Positions 30,891 to 40,304 of a stretch of 64,000 nucleotides of DNA are shown in pieces. Location of the stretch: NCBI GenBank assembly GCA_021826525.1, contig JAKAZU010000001.1, positions 100,707 through 164,706 of the forward strand. Direction: 5' to 3'. The notes beneath the pieces are model-generated. The model saw nothing but the letters and a program-made list of their open reading frames with translations, did not search any database and was not told the origin of the DNA. Source of the stretch: Thermoplasmata archaeon. GTDB lineage: Archaea; Thermoplasmatota; Thermoplasmata; UBA184. How positions within the stretch are numbered: the first letter of the stretch is position 1; each line of letters opens with the position of its first letter. The position numbers were made by a program, and so were the translations under genes.

Positions 30891-30972
30891 AGGACCGAAC
30901 CAAGGCACGGGGTGCGAGGCTATCTTTGTTGGGGGTCGAGTGCCGAATCGCGTTGCTCGTCCCGCAAGCCCC

Positions 30973-33654
30973 TTAGCCGACGTGGAAGCGTTCGCGCATC
31001 ACGTACGGCAGGATCCCGCCGGCCCGATAGTAGTCGAGCTCGATGGCGGAGTGGAGTTCGCAGCGGGTCTCGAACGTTCGCTCTCGGCCGTCCGGCGACG
31101 TCGCGGTCACCCGGACGCGCGCTCCCGGAGCGAGCTCGGCCCCGCGCGCGAGCCTAAGGGCGAATGTCTCCGCGCCGGTCAGGCCGAGCGAGGCCCAGCC
31201 CCCTCCGTCGACGAACGAGAGCGGCAGGACCCCCATGTCCACTAGGTTCGCGCGGTGGATCCGTTCGTAGGACTCCGCGATGATGGCGCCGACACCGAGA
31301 AGGCGCGGGCCCTTCGCGGCCCAGTCTCGCGAGCTGCCCTGGCCGTAGCTCTTTCCCGCGAGGACGATGAGGGGGGTCTTCGTCGCGTGATAGCGTTCGG
31401 ACGCTTCGAAGATCGTCGTCGTCTCGCCGCTCGGGAACAGACGCGTGTATCCGCCCTCCTTCGGGGCGACGAGCTGGTTCTTCAATCGAACGTTCGCGAA
31501 CGTTCCGCGGATCATCACGTCGTGGTCGCCCCGGCGCGTTCCGTACGTGTTGAACTCGGCGACCGCGATCCCGCGGCTCTTGAGGAACGCGCCAGCGGGA
31601 GAGCTCTCGGGGATCTCGCCGGCGGGAGAGATGTGGTCGGTCGTAATCTGATCGCCGAACACCGCGAGGACCCGGGCCCCCTCGGTCAGGACCCCATCCC
31701 GGGGCCAGAGCGGGGGCCCGAGCGTCAGGTACGGCGCTTCCTCGAGGTACGTCGACGAGGGGTCCCACGGGTAGATCTCGCTCTTCGGCGCATGGAGGGA
31801 CTCCCAATGGACATCTCCGACCTCGATCTCCCGATACTTGGCGCGGAACATCGCCGCATCGAGGTCGGCCTCGACGAGCCGTGCGATCTCCTCCCCGGTC
31901 GGCCAGAGATCTTTCAGGTAGACCGACGAGCCGTCGGCGCGCCGCGCGATCGGCTCCCGGGTGAGGTCGACGTCCATCCGTCCCGCGAGCGCGTAGGCCA
32001 CGACGAGCATCGGGCTCGCGAGGTAGTTCGCCCGGACCAGGTTGTGGATGCGGGCTTCGAAGTTGCGGTTCCCGCTCAGAACGGCCGCGACGAACGTGTC
32101 GTGGGTCACGATCTCCTTCGCGATCGGGTCGGGCAGCGGCCCGGAATTGCCGATGCACGTGGTGCAGCCGTAGCCGACCACGTCGAAGCCGAGCTTCTCC
32201 AGAGGGTCGAGCAGTCCGGCCCGCTCCAGGTAGGCGGTCACGACCTTCGAGCCCGGCGCGAGGCTCGTCTTGACGTACGGCGGCACCTTCAGTCCGAGCT
32301 CGACCGCCTTCTTCGCGATCAGTCCCGCACCCATCATGACCGATGGGTTCGAGGTGTTCGTGCAGCTTGTGATCGCCGCGATGACGACGTCGCCATCGCG
32401 GACCGGGGGCGTCGCGGGACCGGGGGGAGACGTCGGATGGCCCTGCCGGTAGGAGGCAAGCGCCTTCCCGAAGGACTGCGGCGCCTCGGTAAGGGGCACC
32501 GACTCGGCCGGGTTCTTCGGTCCGGCGATCGTCGGAACGATCTTCGAGAGATCGATCGTGAGCGTGTCATCGAAGTCGAGCTGACCCCTCGTGTGCGTAC
32601 CCCAGAGCCCCTGCAACCGCGCGTAGGTCTCGACCGTATGGATGTGCGACTCGTCCCGGCCGGTGCCGCGCAGGTAGTTGGTCGTGGACTCGTCGATCGG
32701 GAAGATCGCCGCCGTGGCCCCGAACTCCGGACACATGTTCGCAATCGTGGCCCGGTCCGGCACCGAAAGCTCGCGGACCCCAGGCCCGAAGAACTCCACG
32801 AACATGTCGACGACCCCCTTCTCGCGAAGCCGGTGCGTGATCGTCAGGACGAGATCGGTGGCCGTGATCCCCTGGGCAAGGCGTCCGGTGAGCTCCACCC
32901 CGATCACGCGGGGCTCGCCGAGGAAGTACGGCTCGCCGAGCATGACTGCCTCGGCCTCGATCCCTCCGACCCCCCACCCCAGCACGGAGAGGCCGTTGAC
33001 CATCGTGGTGTGCGAGTCCGTCCCGAGGAGCGTGTCCGGGTACGCGATCCGGTCCCCGTCCGACGCGACGGAGGCGACGACCGAGGCGAGGAACTCGAGG
33101 TTGACCTGGTGGCAGATGCCGTTCCCGGGCGGCACGATCCGCAGGTTCTGGTAGGCGTCCTTCGCCCACTGGAGGAATCGGTAGCGCTCTCCGTTCCGCT
33201 CGTACTCCTTGTCGAGGTTGGTGGCGAGCGAGCGCAGCGAGCCGTAGCTATCGACCTGGACCGAATGGTCGACGATCAGGTCGACCGGCACGACGGGATT
33301 GATCTTCGTCGCCGCGACACCGGCCCGATGGGCGGCACTGCGAAGGGTCGTGAGATCGACCAGAACCGGGATACCGGTGAAGTCTTGGAGCAGGATGCGG
33401 CCGGGATAGAACGGGATCTCGGCGTTCTCCGGCAGCGGCTCCCCTTGCGCGAGCGCGCGCACCAGCGCCGGGTCGGTGCGCTGGGGATCGAAGTGGCGGA
33501 GCAGATTCTCTAGGAGGATGCGGACCGTGAGCGGGCGGGCGTGCAGCTTGAGAGGGTCGATGCCCGGGAGGCGGTCCAGACGGTAGACGGTGGCGTCCTC
33601 GCGACCGAGCTCGACCTTTTCGGTGACGTGGAGGGGGTCGGATAGGGGGCTCAT
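30973..33654 (-). CDS. acnA: Aconitate hydratase (AcnA/IRP1 type)
   Basis: The enzyme isomerises citrate to isocitrate via cis-aconitate in the TCA cycle, using a [4Fe-4S] cluster. The 893-aa product has the expected length. Cluster cysteines lie in AITSCTNTSNPSVMMGAGL and GYGCTTCIGNSGPLP. The substrate-site motif DSHTTMVNGLSVLGWGVGGIEAEA is present. The swivel domain has LAGKSYGQGSSRDWAAKGPRLLGVGAIIAESYERIHRANLVDMGVLPL. ATG 33654 (MSPLSDPLHVTEKVELG) was chosen; the open frame runs further upstream but without conserved residues. It is monocistronic and cytosolic. Confidence 0.96.
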   Translation of the reverse strand: MSPLSDPLHVTEKVELGREDATVYRLDRLPGIDPLKLHARPLTVRILLENLLRHFDPQRTDPALVRALAQGEPLPENAEIPFYPGRILLQDFTGIPVLVDLTTLRSAAHRAGVAATKINPVVPVDLIVDHSVQVDSYGSLRSLATNLDKEYERNGERYRFLQWAKDAYQNLRIVPPGNGICHQVNLEFLASVVASVASDGDRIAYPDTLLGTDSHTTMVNGLSVLGWGVGGIEAEAVMLGEPYFLGEPRVIGVELTGRLAQGITATDLVLTITHRLREKGVVDMFVEFFGPGVRELSVPDRATIANMCPEFGATAAIFPIDESTTNYLRGTGRDESHIHTVETYARLQGLWGTHTRGQLDFDDTLTIDLSKIVPTIAGPKNPAESVPLTEAPQSFGKALASYRQGHPTSPPGPATPPVRDGDVVIAAITSCTNTSNPSVMMGAGLIAKKAVELGLKVPPYVKTSLAPGSKVVTAYLERAGLLDPLEKLGFDVVGYGCTTCIGNSGPLPDPIAKEIVTHDTFVAAVLSGNRNFEARIHNLVRANYLASPMLVVAYALAGRMDVDLTREPIARRADGSSVYLKDLWPTGEEIARLVEADLDAAMFRAKYREIEVGDVHWESLHAPKSEIYPWDPSSTYLEEAPYLTLGPPLWPRDGVLTEGARVLAVFGDQITTDHISPAGEIPESSPAGAFLKSRGIAVAEFNTYGTRRGDHDVMIRGTFANVRLKNQLVAPKEGGYTRLFPSGETTTIFEASERYHATKTPLIVLAGKSYGQGSSRDWAAKGPRLLGVGAIIAESYERIHRANLVDMGVLPLSFVDGGGWASLGLTGAETFALRLARGAELAPGARVRVTATSPDGRERTFETRCELHSAIELDYYRAGGILPYVMRERFHVG

Positions 33655-34092
33655 GAACGGGAGAGTCCCCGCACCTTCTTGGGGTCTGCGGGCACGCTCT
33701 CGGGATCGCGGTCGGCCCGAGAAGGCCCTCCGGACGTGAGCCCCGGCGCACCCACGCGCCCGAGGAACCCTGGAGCGTCGGTCCGGTCCGTCGATCTCCG
33801 TACGGGTTCGGTCCGATTCGTAACGAGATGACCGTCGACCGATTGGATCGTCCGCGCCGATCGAACCCACCGGGTACGGAAGAGGCTGAGCCCGGGAGGG
33901 TTTCCCCGTCACTTCCATCGGGCATCTCCGTCCGATGATGCGGGATCCGAGATTCCGGGGAGGGTCGGAGGCCATCGGCGTAGGGACCAGCGAGCACGGG
34001 ACGGTCGGTCCTGCCTTCCTCGTAAGGCGGTCCGGAGCGCTCGGCGGCCCAGCGGCCCGCTGGGAACCCGAGGGAGGGTGGGGGCGGCCCGC
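33655..34092. other. 440-nt region without a gene
   Basis: It lies between the aconitase start and the end of the ABC ATPase gene. Frames are open by virtue of GC content only. No clear TATA, hairpin or RNA is recognised. Confidence 0.4.
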
Positions 34093-35058
34093 TCACTCCG
34101 AGGCTACTCGCCGGGTCCTCGTCCAACGGACCCCAATGGTCGACCCCGCGGCCGGCCAGGGGTGATCGAGCGCTGCCCGAGCCTCGATCCGTTCTCCCGA
34201 TTCTCCTCGGGCGATCCCGACCGATTCTCGTCCCACGGTCCCCGCCGCCAGCATCTGCGCGGAGAACCGATCCGGAGCCGCATCGACGAATTCGGTGTCC
34301 GCCGGGTCGACCGCCACGACCCCCCCTCCCTCGGGAAGGACGTTGAAGCCGAGGAACCGCGCCACCGCTGCCGAACGCGGGTCGGCGAGCAGCTCCGCCG
34401 GCGACCCCAGCGAGCGAATCCGACCCTCGAGCATCACCGCTACGCGGTCCCCCAGGAACAGTCCCTCCTCCCGATCGTGCGTGACGTGGATCGAGCTGAT
34501 CCCGCGGGAGGCGAGCGCGCGGCGGAAGTCGCCGCGGAGCTCCCCGCGAACCTCGGGATCGATCGCAGCGAAGGGTTCGTCCAGAAGGATCACGCGCGGG
34601 CGCGCGGCGATCGCTCGAGCAAGAGCGACTCGCTGCCGCTCCCCCATGCTCAGCGCGTACCCCGGTCGGCCCTCGAACCCTTCCAGCCGAACCGCGGCCA
34701 ACGCCTCCGCAGCGATCTCTCGCGCTTCGGCCTCCGAACGGCGTTGGACGAGCGGGGCGTAGGCCACGTTCTCGAGCACCGTGCGGTTCGGGAACAACGC
34801 GGCCTCGGAAAGAAGCAGGCTGATGCCGCGGCGGTTCGCGGGAAGATCGGTGACGTCGCGGCCCGCGAGCACGATCCGCCCGGCCGACGGCCACTCGAGC
34901 CCGGCGATGCAGCGCAACAGAGTCGTCTTGCCGCTACCGTTGGGACCCATCAGGGCGAGGAACTCCCCCTCGCCCAACTCGAGATCGATCCCATGGAGGA
35001 CCGGTAGCCGGTCGACGACCGCCTCGAGCCGGTCGATGCGCAACAGGACCTCAGGCAT
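34093..35058 (-). CDS. ABC transporter ATP-binding protein (thiamine/iron type)
   Basis: The 321-aa ATPase has Walker A LMGPNGSGKTTLLRCIAGL (about 37-55), a Q-loop region (GISLLLSEAALFPNRTVLENV), signature LSMGERQRVALARAIAARP and Walker B VILLDEPFAAID. The switch His is in SIHVTHDREEGLFLGD. An extension of about 100 aa follows, of the TOBE-like type found in the PotA/FbpC/ThiQ group. It energises the permease coded immediately upstream (8-nt overlap). The riboswitch at the operon head makes thiamine or a precursor the likely substrate. Confidence 0.9.
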   Translation of the reverse strand: MPEVLLRIDRLEAVVDRLPVLHGIDLELGEGEFLALMGPNGSGKTTLLRCIAGLEWPSAGRIVLAGRDVTDLPANRRGISLLLSEAALFPNRTVLENVAYAPLVQRRSEAEAREIAAEALAAVRLEGFEGRPGYALSMGERQRVALARAIAARPRVILLDEPFAAIDPEVRGELRGDFRRALASRGISSIHVTHDREEGLFLGDRVAVMLEGRIRSLGSPAELLADPRSAAVARFLGFNVLPEGGGVVAVDPADTEFVDAAPDRFSAQMLAAGTVGRESVGIARGESGERIEARAALDHPWPAAGSTIGVRWTRTRRVASE

Positions 35059-36709
35059 GCGCTCGCTCCCGGGATCTTCCCATCCCTAGGACGATCGCGA
35101 ACACCGCCAGGCTCACGACCAGGAGGAGCGCGGCGGCCCCGGCGGTCGCGTCGCTGAACCGCTCCCGCTGGAGGGTGTAGACGGCGACGCTCAGGGTCGT
35201 GAACGGAGGCGTGTAGAGGAAGTAGGTCGCGGTGAACTCGCCGAGGCCGATGGCGAACGCGAAGAGGCCCGCGGTCACGATCCCGTTGCGGATCCGGGGA
35301 ATATCCGCGTCCCAGAACGCGGTCCATCGGCTCGCGCCGAGGCTCTGGGCCGCCTCGGAAGGTGCCGTGGAGAGTCCCGAGAGAGGAACCTGCACGCTCT
35401 GCAGCGCGAACGGCAGGGCGAGGATCGCTTGCGAGACCCCAATCAGTACCCAGACCGTCGACTCCCCTCCGAGGAGGGGGCGCCAGAACTCGGCGAGACT
35501 GAATGCGAGCAGGACGGGGGATACGAGCAGTGGGAGGAAAAGGTAGGTGCTCACGCTCCCCTCCCACCGCGGCCGGTGGCGCAGGGCGAAGGCCGCGAGC
35601 AGCACGAGGACGAACGTTGCCGCCGCGGCGAAGACGGCGAACCCGAACGTGTTGACGATCACGTTCCCGATCGGGATGCCCAAGGTGGCCGTGGTCCGGG
35701 ACGAGACAAGATCGGACCAGCCCGCTCCGAACGCGCCCCCGGGCGCCGGCCAGAGCGATCGCGCCAGGACCGTGAAGAGAACGATCGCGATCCCGGCGAA
35801 GACCAGGGAAGCTTCGATCGCGAACGCCGGGCCGATCCAACCGGAGCGGGAGAGCTTCTGCGGGCGGATCGGGCCCCGAGAGCCCCGTTCCCGCAGACGG
35901 CTCGCGAGCAGGACGTAGACGACGATCGGCACGAGCAGGATCAACACGGCCGCAAGCGCGAGCAGGCTCGCGGCCGTAGGCTCGAGGAACGTCGAGCTGA
36001 GCGCGTATACCTGAGCCTCGAGGGTGTAGCATCGGGGTCCGCAGATCATGAGGGGAGAGGCAAACGCGAGGGCCGCGAAGACGAACGTCAGCACGACGCC
36101 CACGGCCGCGCCGATCAACGAGGGTCCGGCCCAGACGTCCCGGTAGACGCGGGCGGGAGATGCACCGAGCGTCCGGGAGGTCTCTTCCAGGTCGCCGGAG
36201 GCGCTCTCGCAGCCGAGCGCGGTGTACAGCACGACGAGGGGCACGTTGAAGACCAGGTTGGCCAGCACAATCCCGGGCACTCCTTCCCCGAACCAAGCGA
36301 GGGTCGGGACCGCGCTCGAGATGGTCCCACCGGGTCCGAAGAGGTCGAGGATCCCGACGACCACGACCACGGTGGGGAGAAGGAAAGGAAGGAGCAGGAA
36401 GCTGCGGGCCGCGGTCCGGCCGGGGAAGGCGTAGCGGGCGAGGAATATCCCGGCGGGATAGCCGACCCCGAACGCGACCAGAGCGCTCAGCGCGCCCTGT
36501 TCCAGCGAGTTGTACAGCGACGCCCGGTTGGTCGCCTCACGCCACACGGTGTCGTAGAGACCGACCGCTCCACCCCCGTTGACCCACCCGCCCCCGAACA
36601 GGAGAGCGACCGGGACCAAGGCGAAGAGGAGGACGAACAGGAGGATCGGGATCAGGAGGCCCGCTTCTCCCAAGCGCGGGCGCGCTACGCGCTCGCGAGC
36701 GATTCCCAT
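35051..36709 (-). CDS. ABC transporter permease, two fused halves (ThiP/FbpB type)
   Basis: The 552-aa membrane protein has about twelve helices arranged as two homologous six-helix halves. Each contains the cytoplasmic EAA loop: DLEETSRTLGASPARVYRDVWAGPSL in the first half and EAAQSLGASRWTAFWDADIPRI in the second. This duplicated permease architecture is typical of ThiP and FbpB transporters. The ATG at 36709 overlaps the binding-protein gene by 25 nt, and its stop overlaps the ATPase start by 8 nt. The three genes therefore form a tight operon behind the TPP riboswitch. Confidence 0.9.
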   Translation of the reverse strand: MGIARERVARPRLGEAGLLIPILLFVLLFALVPVALLFGGGWVNGGGAVGLYDTVWREATNRASLYNSLEQGALSALVAFGVGYPAGIFLARYAFPGRTAARSFLLLPFLLPTVVVVVGILDLFGPGGTISSAVPTLAWFGEGVPGIVLANLVFNVPLVVLYTALGCESASGDLEETSRTLGASPARVYRDVWAGPSLIGAAVGVVLTFVFAALAFASPLMICGPRCYTLEAQVYALSSTFLEPTAASLLALAAVLILLVPIVVYVLLASRLRERGSRGPIRPQKLSRSGWIGPAFAIEASLVFAGIAIVLFTVLARSLWPAPGGAFGAGWSDLVSSRTTATLGIPIGNVIVNTFGFAVFAAAATFVLVLLAAFALRHRPRWEGSVSTYLFLPLLVSPVLLAFSLAEFWRPLLGGESTVWVLIGVSQAILALPFALQSVQVPLSGLSTAPSEAAQSLGASRWTAFWDADIPRIRNGIVTAGLFAFAIGLGEFTATYFLYTPPFTTLSVAVYTLQRERFSDATAGAAALLLVVSLAVFAIVLGMGRSRERAHA

Positions 36710-37869
36710 GTGGCCAGCCACCCGGTCATGTTGGTCGCGAGTTCGTTCGGCGTCAGCGCGGAGTTCAGCGCGTGGATCGAGGACGGAGGGATCAGATCGG
36801 ACTGTGCGTAGACGGGCGGCAGCGGCACGGTCTCGTTGGCCGGGTACTCCCACTCGGTCAGCGGCAGCTGGCCCTGCACGCTCCCGCTGAGGAAGTAGTG
36901 GATGAATTCGTTGTCCAGCGCGACGTGGCGCGACCCCTTGACGATCCCGATCCCGTAGATCGTCTTCCAGCCGTAGAGCGTCCCGTTATCGCTCGTGACG
37001 GTCGAGTTGAACGTGCCTCCCTGGCCGTAGTAGGTCGCGTAGGCCGGGTCGGTGGTATAGCTCACGACCATGGAGTAGGGGGCCCCGAACTCACCGAACG
37101 CCGTATTCCAGTCCGGGGCGGCGGTGGCGTAGGGAAGGACCTTCGACCAGAACGTTGTCCAGTTCTCGTGGAGGACGGACTCGTAGTAGAGCACCTCCCA
37201 GGCCAGGAACTCCTCTCCGGTGATCGAGGTCGTGGGATCCTCGTAGACGAGCTGGCGCGCCCACGATGCGTTCGCGGCGAAGTCGGCGAACGTGGAGTTC
37301 GCGACCGCGCCGCCCGTGGCGTTGTAGAACGCGTTCGTATAGTCGATCGCGAGGTACCCATACTCATACGGGATGACTTCCCCGTCCGTGGAGATGGCCG
37401 CGACCAGAGAGGAGTTGATGTGCGCGAGGTCGGCCGGGTCGCTGTACGGTTGGAGAAGGCCGAGCGCCTCGGCCTGCGGCGCGGTGATTTCATCGAGGCC
37501 GATCACAAGGTCCGCGGCAGGATTGTTCCGCTGTTCGTACAGGGTACTGACGAGGTTCCCGCTCTGGCAGTCGACCTGGACTCGGGCGTGGTACTCGCTC
37601 GAGAAGTTCGAGAACACTCCGGCCGCCGGAGTCCCGCTGGTGCAGCACGGCCCGCCGAGCAGACTCGAGTACGTGTAGATCGTGATCGTCGGTTCGCCCG
37701 GGTTTCCGCTCGCCCCTGTGCCCGCGCAGCCCCCCGCGTAGGAGTAATAGAGTGCGAGGCTCGCGACGATAACGACCAGCGCGATGGCGACCGCGATCAG
37801 AGCAGTTCCCAATCGACCGGGACGGCGCAATCGCGCCCGACGAAGAGGCGGGGTCGTGCCGGACGTCAC
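36685..37869 (-). CDS. Thiamine-type ABC transporter substrate-binding protein
   Basis: The 394-aa protein has a positively charged N-terminus and a single hydrophobic segment (TALIAVAIALVVIVASLALYYSYAGG) as signal/anchor. A periplasmic-binding type II fold follows. ThiB-like landmarks are TITIYTYSSL, NPAADLVIGLDEITA, VIPYEYGYLAIDYTNAFY and YSMVVSYTTDPAYATYYG. Several N-x-S/T sites suggest glycosylation outside the membrane. The start is GTG 37869. A 7-bp hairpin overlaps its ribosome-binding region and a TPP riboswitch lies 49 nt upstream, so thiamine, TPP or HMP is the predicted ligand. Confidence 0.9.
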   Translation of the reverse strand: MTSGTTPPLRRARLRRPGRLGTALIAVAIALVVIVASLALYYSYAGGCAGTGASGNPGEPTITIYTYSSLLGGPCCTSGTPAAGVFSNFSSEYHARVQVDCQSGNLVSTLYEQRNNPAADLVIGLDEITAPQAEALGLLQPYSDPADLAHINSSLVAAISTDGEVIPYEYGYLAIDYTNAFYNATGGAVANSTFADFAANASWARQLVYEDPTTSITGEEFLAWEVLYYESVLHENWTTFWSKVLPYATAAPDWNTAFGEFGAPYSMVVSYTTDPAYATYYGQGGTFNSTVTSDNGTLYGWKTIYGIGIVKGSRHVALDNEFIHYFLSGSVQGQLPLTEWEYPANETVPLPPVYAQSDLIPPSSIHALNSALTPNELATNMTGWLATWESLASA

Positions 37870-37874
37870 TCGCC

Positions 37875-37891
37875 CCGCCGGGAACCGGCGG
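37875..37891 (-). promoter_or_regulatory. Hairpin at the start of the transporter mRNA (expression platform?)
   Basis: On the minus strand CCGCCGG and CCGGCGG flank TTC. The 3' arm is 5 nt from the GTG start and includes the G-rich ribosome-binding stretch. Pairing would hide it, consistent with riboswitch control of translation. Confidence 0.55.
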
Positions 37892-37917
37892 AGAGTCGTC
37901 TTAGCCCGTGCATAGCG

Positions 37918-37999
37918 TTCCCTTCGCGGGCATTACCCCGTGCAGGTTCCAGGGGTCGACGGGCGACGCCCGTCCTCTCAGCCGGTTCACAGCTCCCCC
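37918..37999 (-). ncRNA. TPP riboswitch (THI element)
   Basis: Read on the minus strand, the RNA opens GGGGAGCTGTGAACCGGCTGAGAGG. It has a variable P3 hairpin (ACGGGCGTCGCCCGT), then ACCCCTGGAACCTGCACGGGGTAATGCCCGCGAAGGGAA. This contains every hallmark of the TPP aptamer: CTGAGA, ACC..(T)GAACCTG, GGGTAATGCC.GCG and AGGGA. It binds thiamine pyrophosphate and represses the downstream transporter operon. Archaeal TPP riboswitches are known from Thermoplasma-type organisms, consistent with the proposed lineage. Confidence 0.95.
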
Positions 38000-38153
38000 T
38001 ACCGATTCAGTCACCGAGAGCGGGCATTTGAGCTTGCGGGGTAGCCCTCCCGGCGGAGTTCTCGGCCGTCCCGCACCGAACTTAGCGGAGCCAGTCTCCC
38101 GCTCGGATGCGCTCTTATACGCCCCATCGCTCGCTAGCTCTCGGGCGCTGAAA

Positions 38154-39098
38154 ATGGGCCAGCCGTCGATTGCAGGGCTCCGCCTTGGGAGCGAGCGACT
38201 CAAGCGCGGGTTCGCGCGGATGCAGCAGGGCGGGGTAATCATGGACGTCACGAACGCCCAGCAGGCCCGCATTGCCGAAGAGGCGGGCGCGGTCGCGGTC
38301 ATGGCGCTCGAGAGGGTTCCGTCCGACATCCGCGCGGAGGGCGGAGTGGCGCGCATGGCCGACCCCGCGAAGATCCGCGAGATCCAGAACCAGGTTTCGA
38401 TCCCCGTGATGGCGAAGTGCCGGATTGGTCACACGGCCGAGGCTCGCATCCTCGAAGCGCTCGCCGTCGACATGATCGATGAATCCGAGGTTCTCACCCC
38501 GGCCGACCCGTTCTATCATGTGGACAAGCACGCGTTCACCATCCCGTTCGTGTGCGGTTGCCGCAACCTGGGCGAAGCACTCCGTCGCATCGACGAGGGA
38601 GCTGCGATGATCCGGACGAAAGGCGAGGCGGGCACCGGTAACGTCATCGAAGCCGTCCGTCACATACGCCAGGTCAACCAGGAGGTCGCCCAAGTCCGGA
38701 AGATGAGTCGGGCCTCCCTGGCACGGTGGGCGAAGCGCGAGCGCGTGGCCGTCGCGACCGTCGAGGAGGTCCGCCGGCTCGGACGCCTTCCCGTGGTCAA
38801 CTTCGCCGCCGGCGGAATCGCGACGCCTGCGGACGCGGCGCTCTGCCGCTTGCTCGGGGTCGATGGGATCTTCGTCGGCAGTGGCATCTTCAAGTCCGAG
38901 CAGCCCGCCAAGATCGCTCGGGCCGTGGTGGAGGCGTCGCTGCATTACGATCAACCCGAAGTTCTCGCACGGGTCTCCGAGGGACTCGGAGCCCCGATGC
39001 ACGGCATCGACGTGCGCCAGCTGCCTCCGAACGAGCTACTCCAGGCACGCGAGGCCCAACCTCCCGTGGCGCGCCGCCCCGGGGCCGCCGAAGCCTAG
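38154..39098 (+). CDS. pdxS: Pyridoxal 5'-phosphate synthase lyase subunit PdxS
   Basis: PdxS condenses ribose 5-phosphate, glyceraldehyde 3-phosphate and ammonia (from PdxT) to PLP. The 314-aa protein has the family block [46 protein letters not shown] near the start. Further blocks are [10 protein letters not shown] (Lys for substrate linkage) and [16 protein letters not shown] (second Lys and phosphate loop). [16 protein letters not shown] and GVFVGSGIF-type motifs ([14 protein letters not shown]) follow. ATG 38154 gives the normal length. PdxT, the glutaminase, is not adjacent. It is divergent from the riboswitch operon, and a TATA-like CTTATAC lies about 40 nt upstream. Confidence 0.97.
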   Translation: MGQPSIAGLRLGSERLKRGFARMQQGGVIMDVTNAQQARIAEEAGAVAVMALERVPSDIRAEGGVARMADPAKIREIQNQVSIPVMAKCRIGHTAEARILEALAVDMIDESEVLTPADPFYHVDKHAFTIPFVCGCRNLGEALRRIDEGAAMIRTKGEAGTGNVIEAVRHIRQVNQEVAQVRKMSRASLARWAKRERVAVATVEEVRRLGRLPVVNFAAGGIATPADAALCRLLGVDGIFVGSGIFKSEQPAKIARAVVEASLHYDQPEVLARVSEGLGAPMHGIDVRQLPPNELLQAREAQPPVARRPGAAEA

Positions 39099-39155
39099 GG
39101 CGAGGATCATGGGGATCGCCCGCCCCGCACGGGGTATCGTCGGACCTCGTTCTCG

Positions 39156-40304
39156 ATGAAGATCGTCCAGGTCTGCCCCTTCTACGTTCCCCACCCGGGG
39201 GGAGTGGAATCCCACGTTCGTCGGCTCTCCACCGAGCTCGTCCGGGAAGGGCACGAGGTCACCGTGCTTACCAGCCGTTACGATCCGGAACTTCCCGCTG
39301 CGGAGGTGCTCGACGGCGTCCACGTCGTGCGGGTGCCGGTCCGCGGTGTCCTGTTCAACACCCCAATCGACCCGCGGGTCGGAAAAGTGCTGCGCACCCT
39401 TTCGGCCGACATCGTCCACCTGCACTACCCCCCACCGCTCACGTCGTACTTCGCCGCGCGAGGGCTACGGCCGGGACATCCGCCGGTCGTCCTCACCTAC
39501 CACTGCGATCTCTACCTTCCCGGCCCCTGGGGACGGCTCCTCACGTCCACGTTCGAGCGGGTCATGCTCCCGCAAGTCCTGCGCGTCGCCGATCGTATCA
39601 TCGTCCACACGAAAAGCTACGGGCAGACGTCCGCGAACTTGCGAAACCGCGCGATCGACGTTGTCCCCTCGCTCGTGGACGTCGAGCTGTACCGCACTCC
39701 GGCTCACGTCGAGGAGCTCCGCCAGGAGCTCGGTCTCTCCGACCGGCGCATCCTCGTGTTCACCGGCCGCCTCGTTCCGCACAAGGGATTCGACACCGGC
39801 ATCCGAGCGCTGTCCCTCCTTCCCAAGGACGTCACGATGCTCGTCATCGGATCCGGCCCGAACCTTCCGGCGCTCGCTTCGCTCGCCCGCCGGTTGCGGG
39901 TTGCCGGGCGCGTACGCTTCCTCACCCACGTCGGCGATGGCGAGCTCCCGCGCTACCTCGCCCTCGGGGACGTGTTCGTATATCCCTCGCAGAACCGGCT
40001 CGAAGGGTTTGGCCTCGCCATCGCCGAGGCGATGGCGGCCGGGCTCCCGGTGGTGATCGCGGACATGCCCGGGGTGCGCGAGGTCATCGAGGAGGGACGG
40101 GAGGGGCTCCTCGCCCATCCGATGATACCGGAGGACTTCGCGCGGCAGGTCCAGCGGCTGCTGGACGATCGCGAGGCCGCCCAGAGGATGGGCGCGGCCG
40201 GCCGTTTTCGCGCTCAGGAGCGCTACGGGGTCGCGACCATCACGCGGCAGGTCGTCGCGCTGTACGAGTCGCTACGGAACGCGCCGCCTCGATCTTCGAG
40301 TTGA
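39156..40304 (+). CDS. GT4-family glycosyltransferase
   Basis: The 382-aa GT-B enzyme starts MKIVQVCPFYVPHPGGVESHVRRLSTELVREGHEVTVLT, the classic family-4 N-terminus with a G-G-V-E/H acceptor-site motif. The C-terminal domain has VFTGRLVPHKGFDTGIRAL, VIGSGP, and EGFGLAIAEAMAAGLPVV (E-x7-E motif binding the nucleotide sugar). It transfers a sugar retaining configuration, probably to a lipid or glycan; the acceptor is unknown. The ATG lies 57 nt after pdxS. Its 3' end overlaps the convergent pyrF by 65 nt. Confidence 0.93.
   Translation: MKIVQVCPFYVPHPGGVESHVRRLSTELVREGHEVTVLTSRYDPELPAAEVLDGVHVVRVPVRGVLFNTPIDPRVGKVLRTLSADIVHLHYPPPLTSYFAARGLRPGHPPVVLTYHCDLYLPGPWGRLLTSTFERVMLPQVLRVADRIIVHTKSYGQTSANLRNRAIDVVPSLVDVELYRTPAHVEELRQELGLSDRRILVFTGRLVPHKGFDTGIRALSLLPKDVTMLVIGSGPNLPALASLARRLRVAGRVRFLTHVGDGELPRYLALGDVFVYPSQNRLEGFGLAIAEAMAAGLPVVIADMPGVREVIEEGREGLLAHPMIPEDFARQVQRLLDDREAAQRMGAAGRFRAQERYGVATITRQVVALYESLRNAPPRSSS

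Noticed and set aside
34093..37869. Iron(III) rather than thiamine ABC transporter
   Set aside because: The permease and ATPase would fit either, but the TPP riboswitch and the binding protein's Y-E-Y-G-Y-L-A and S-Y-T-T-D-P-A-Y motifs favour thiamine.
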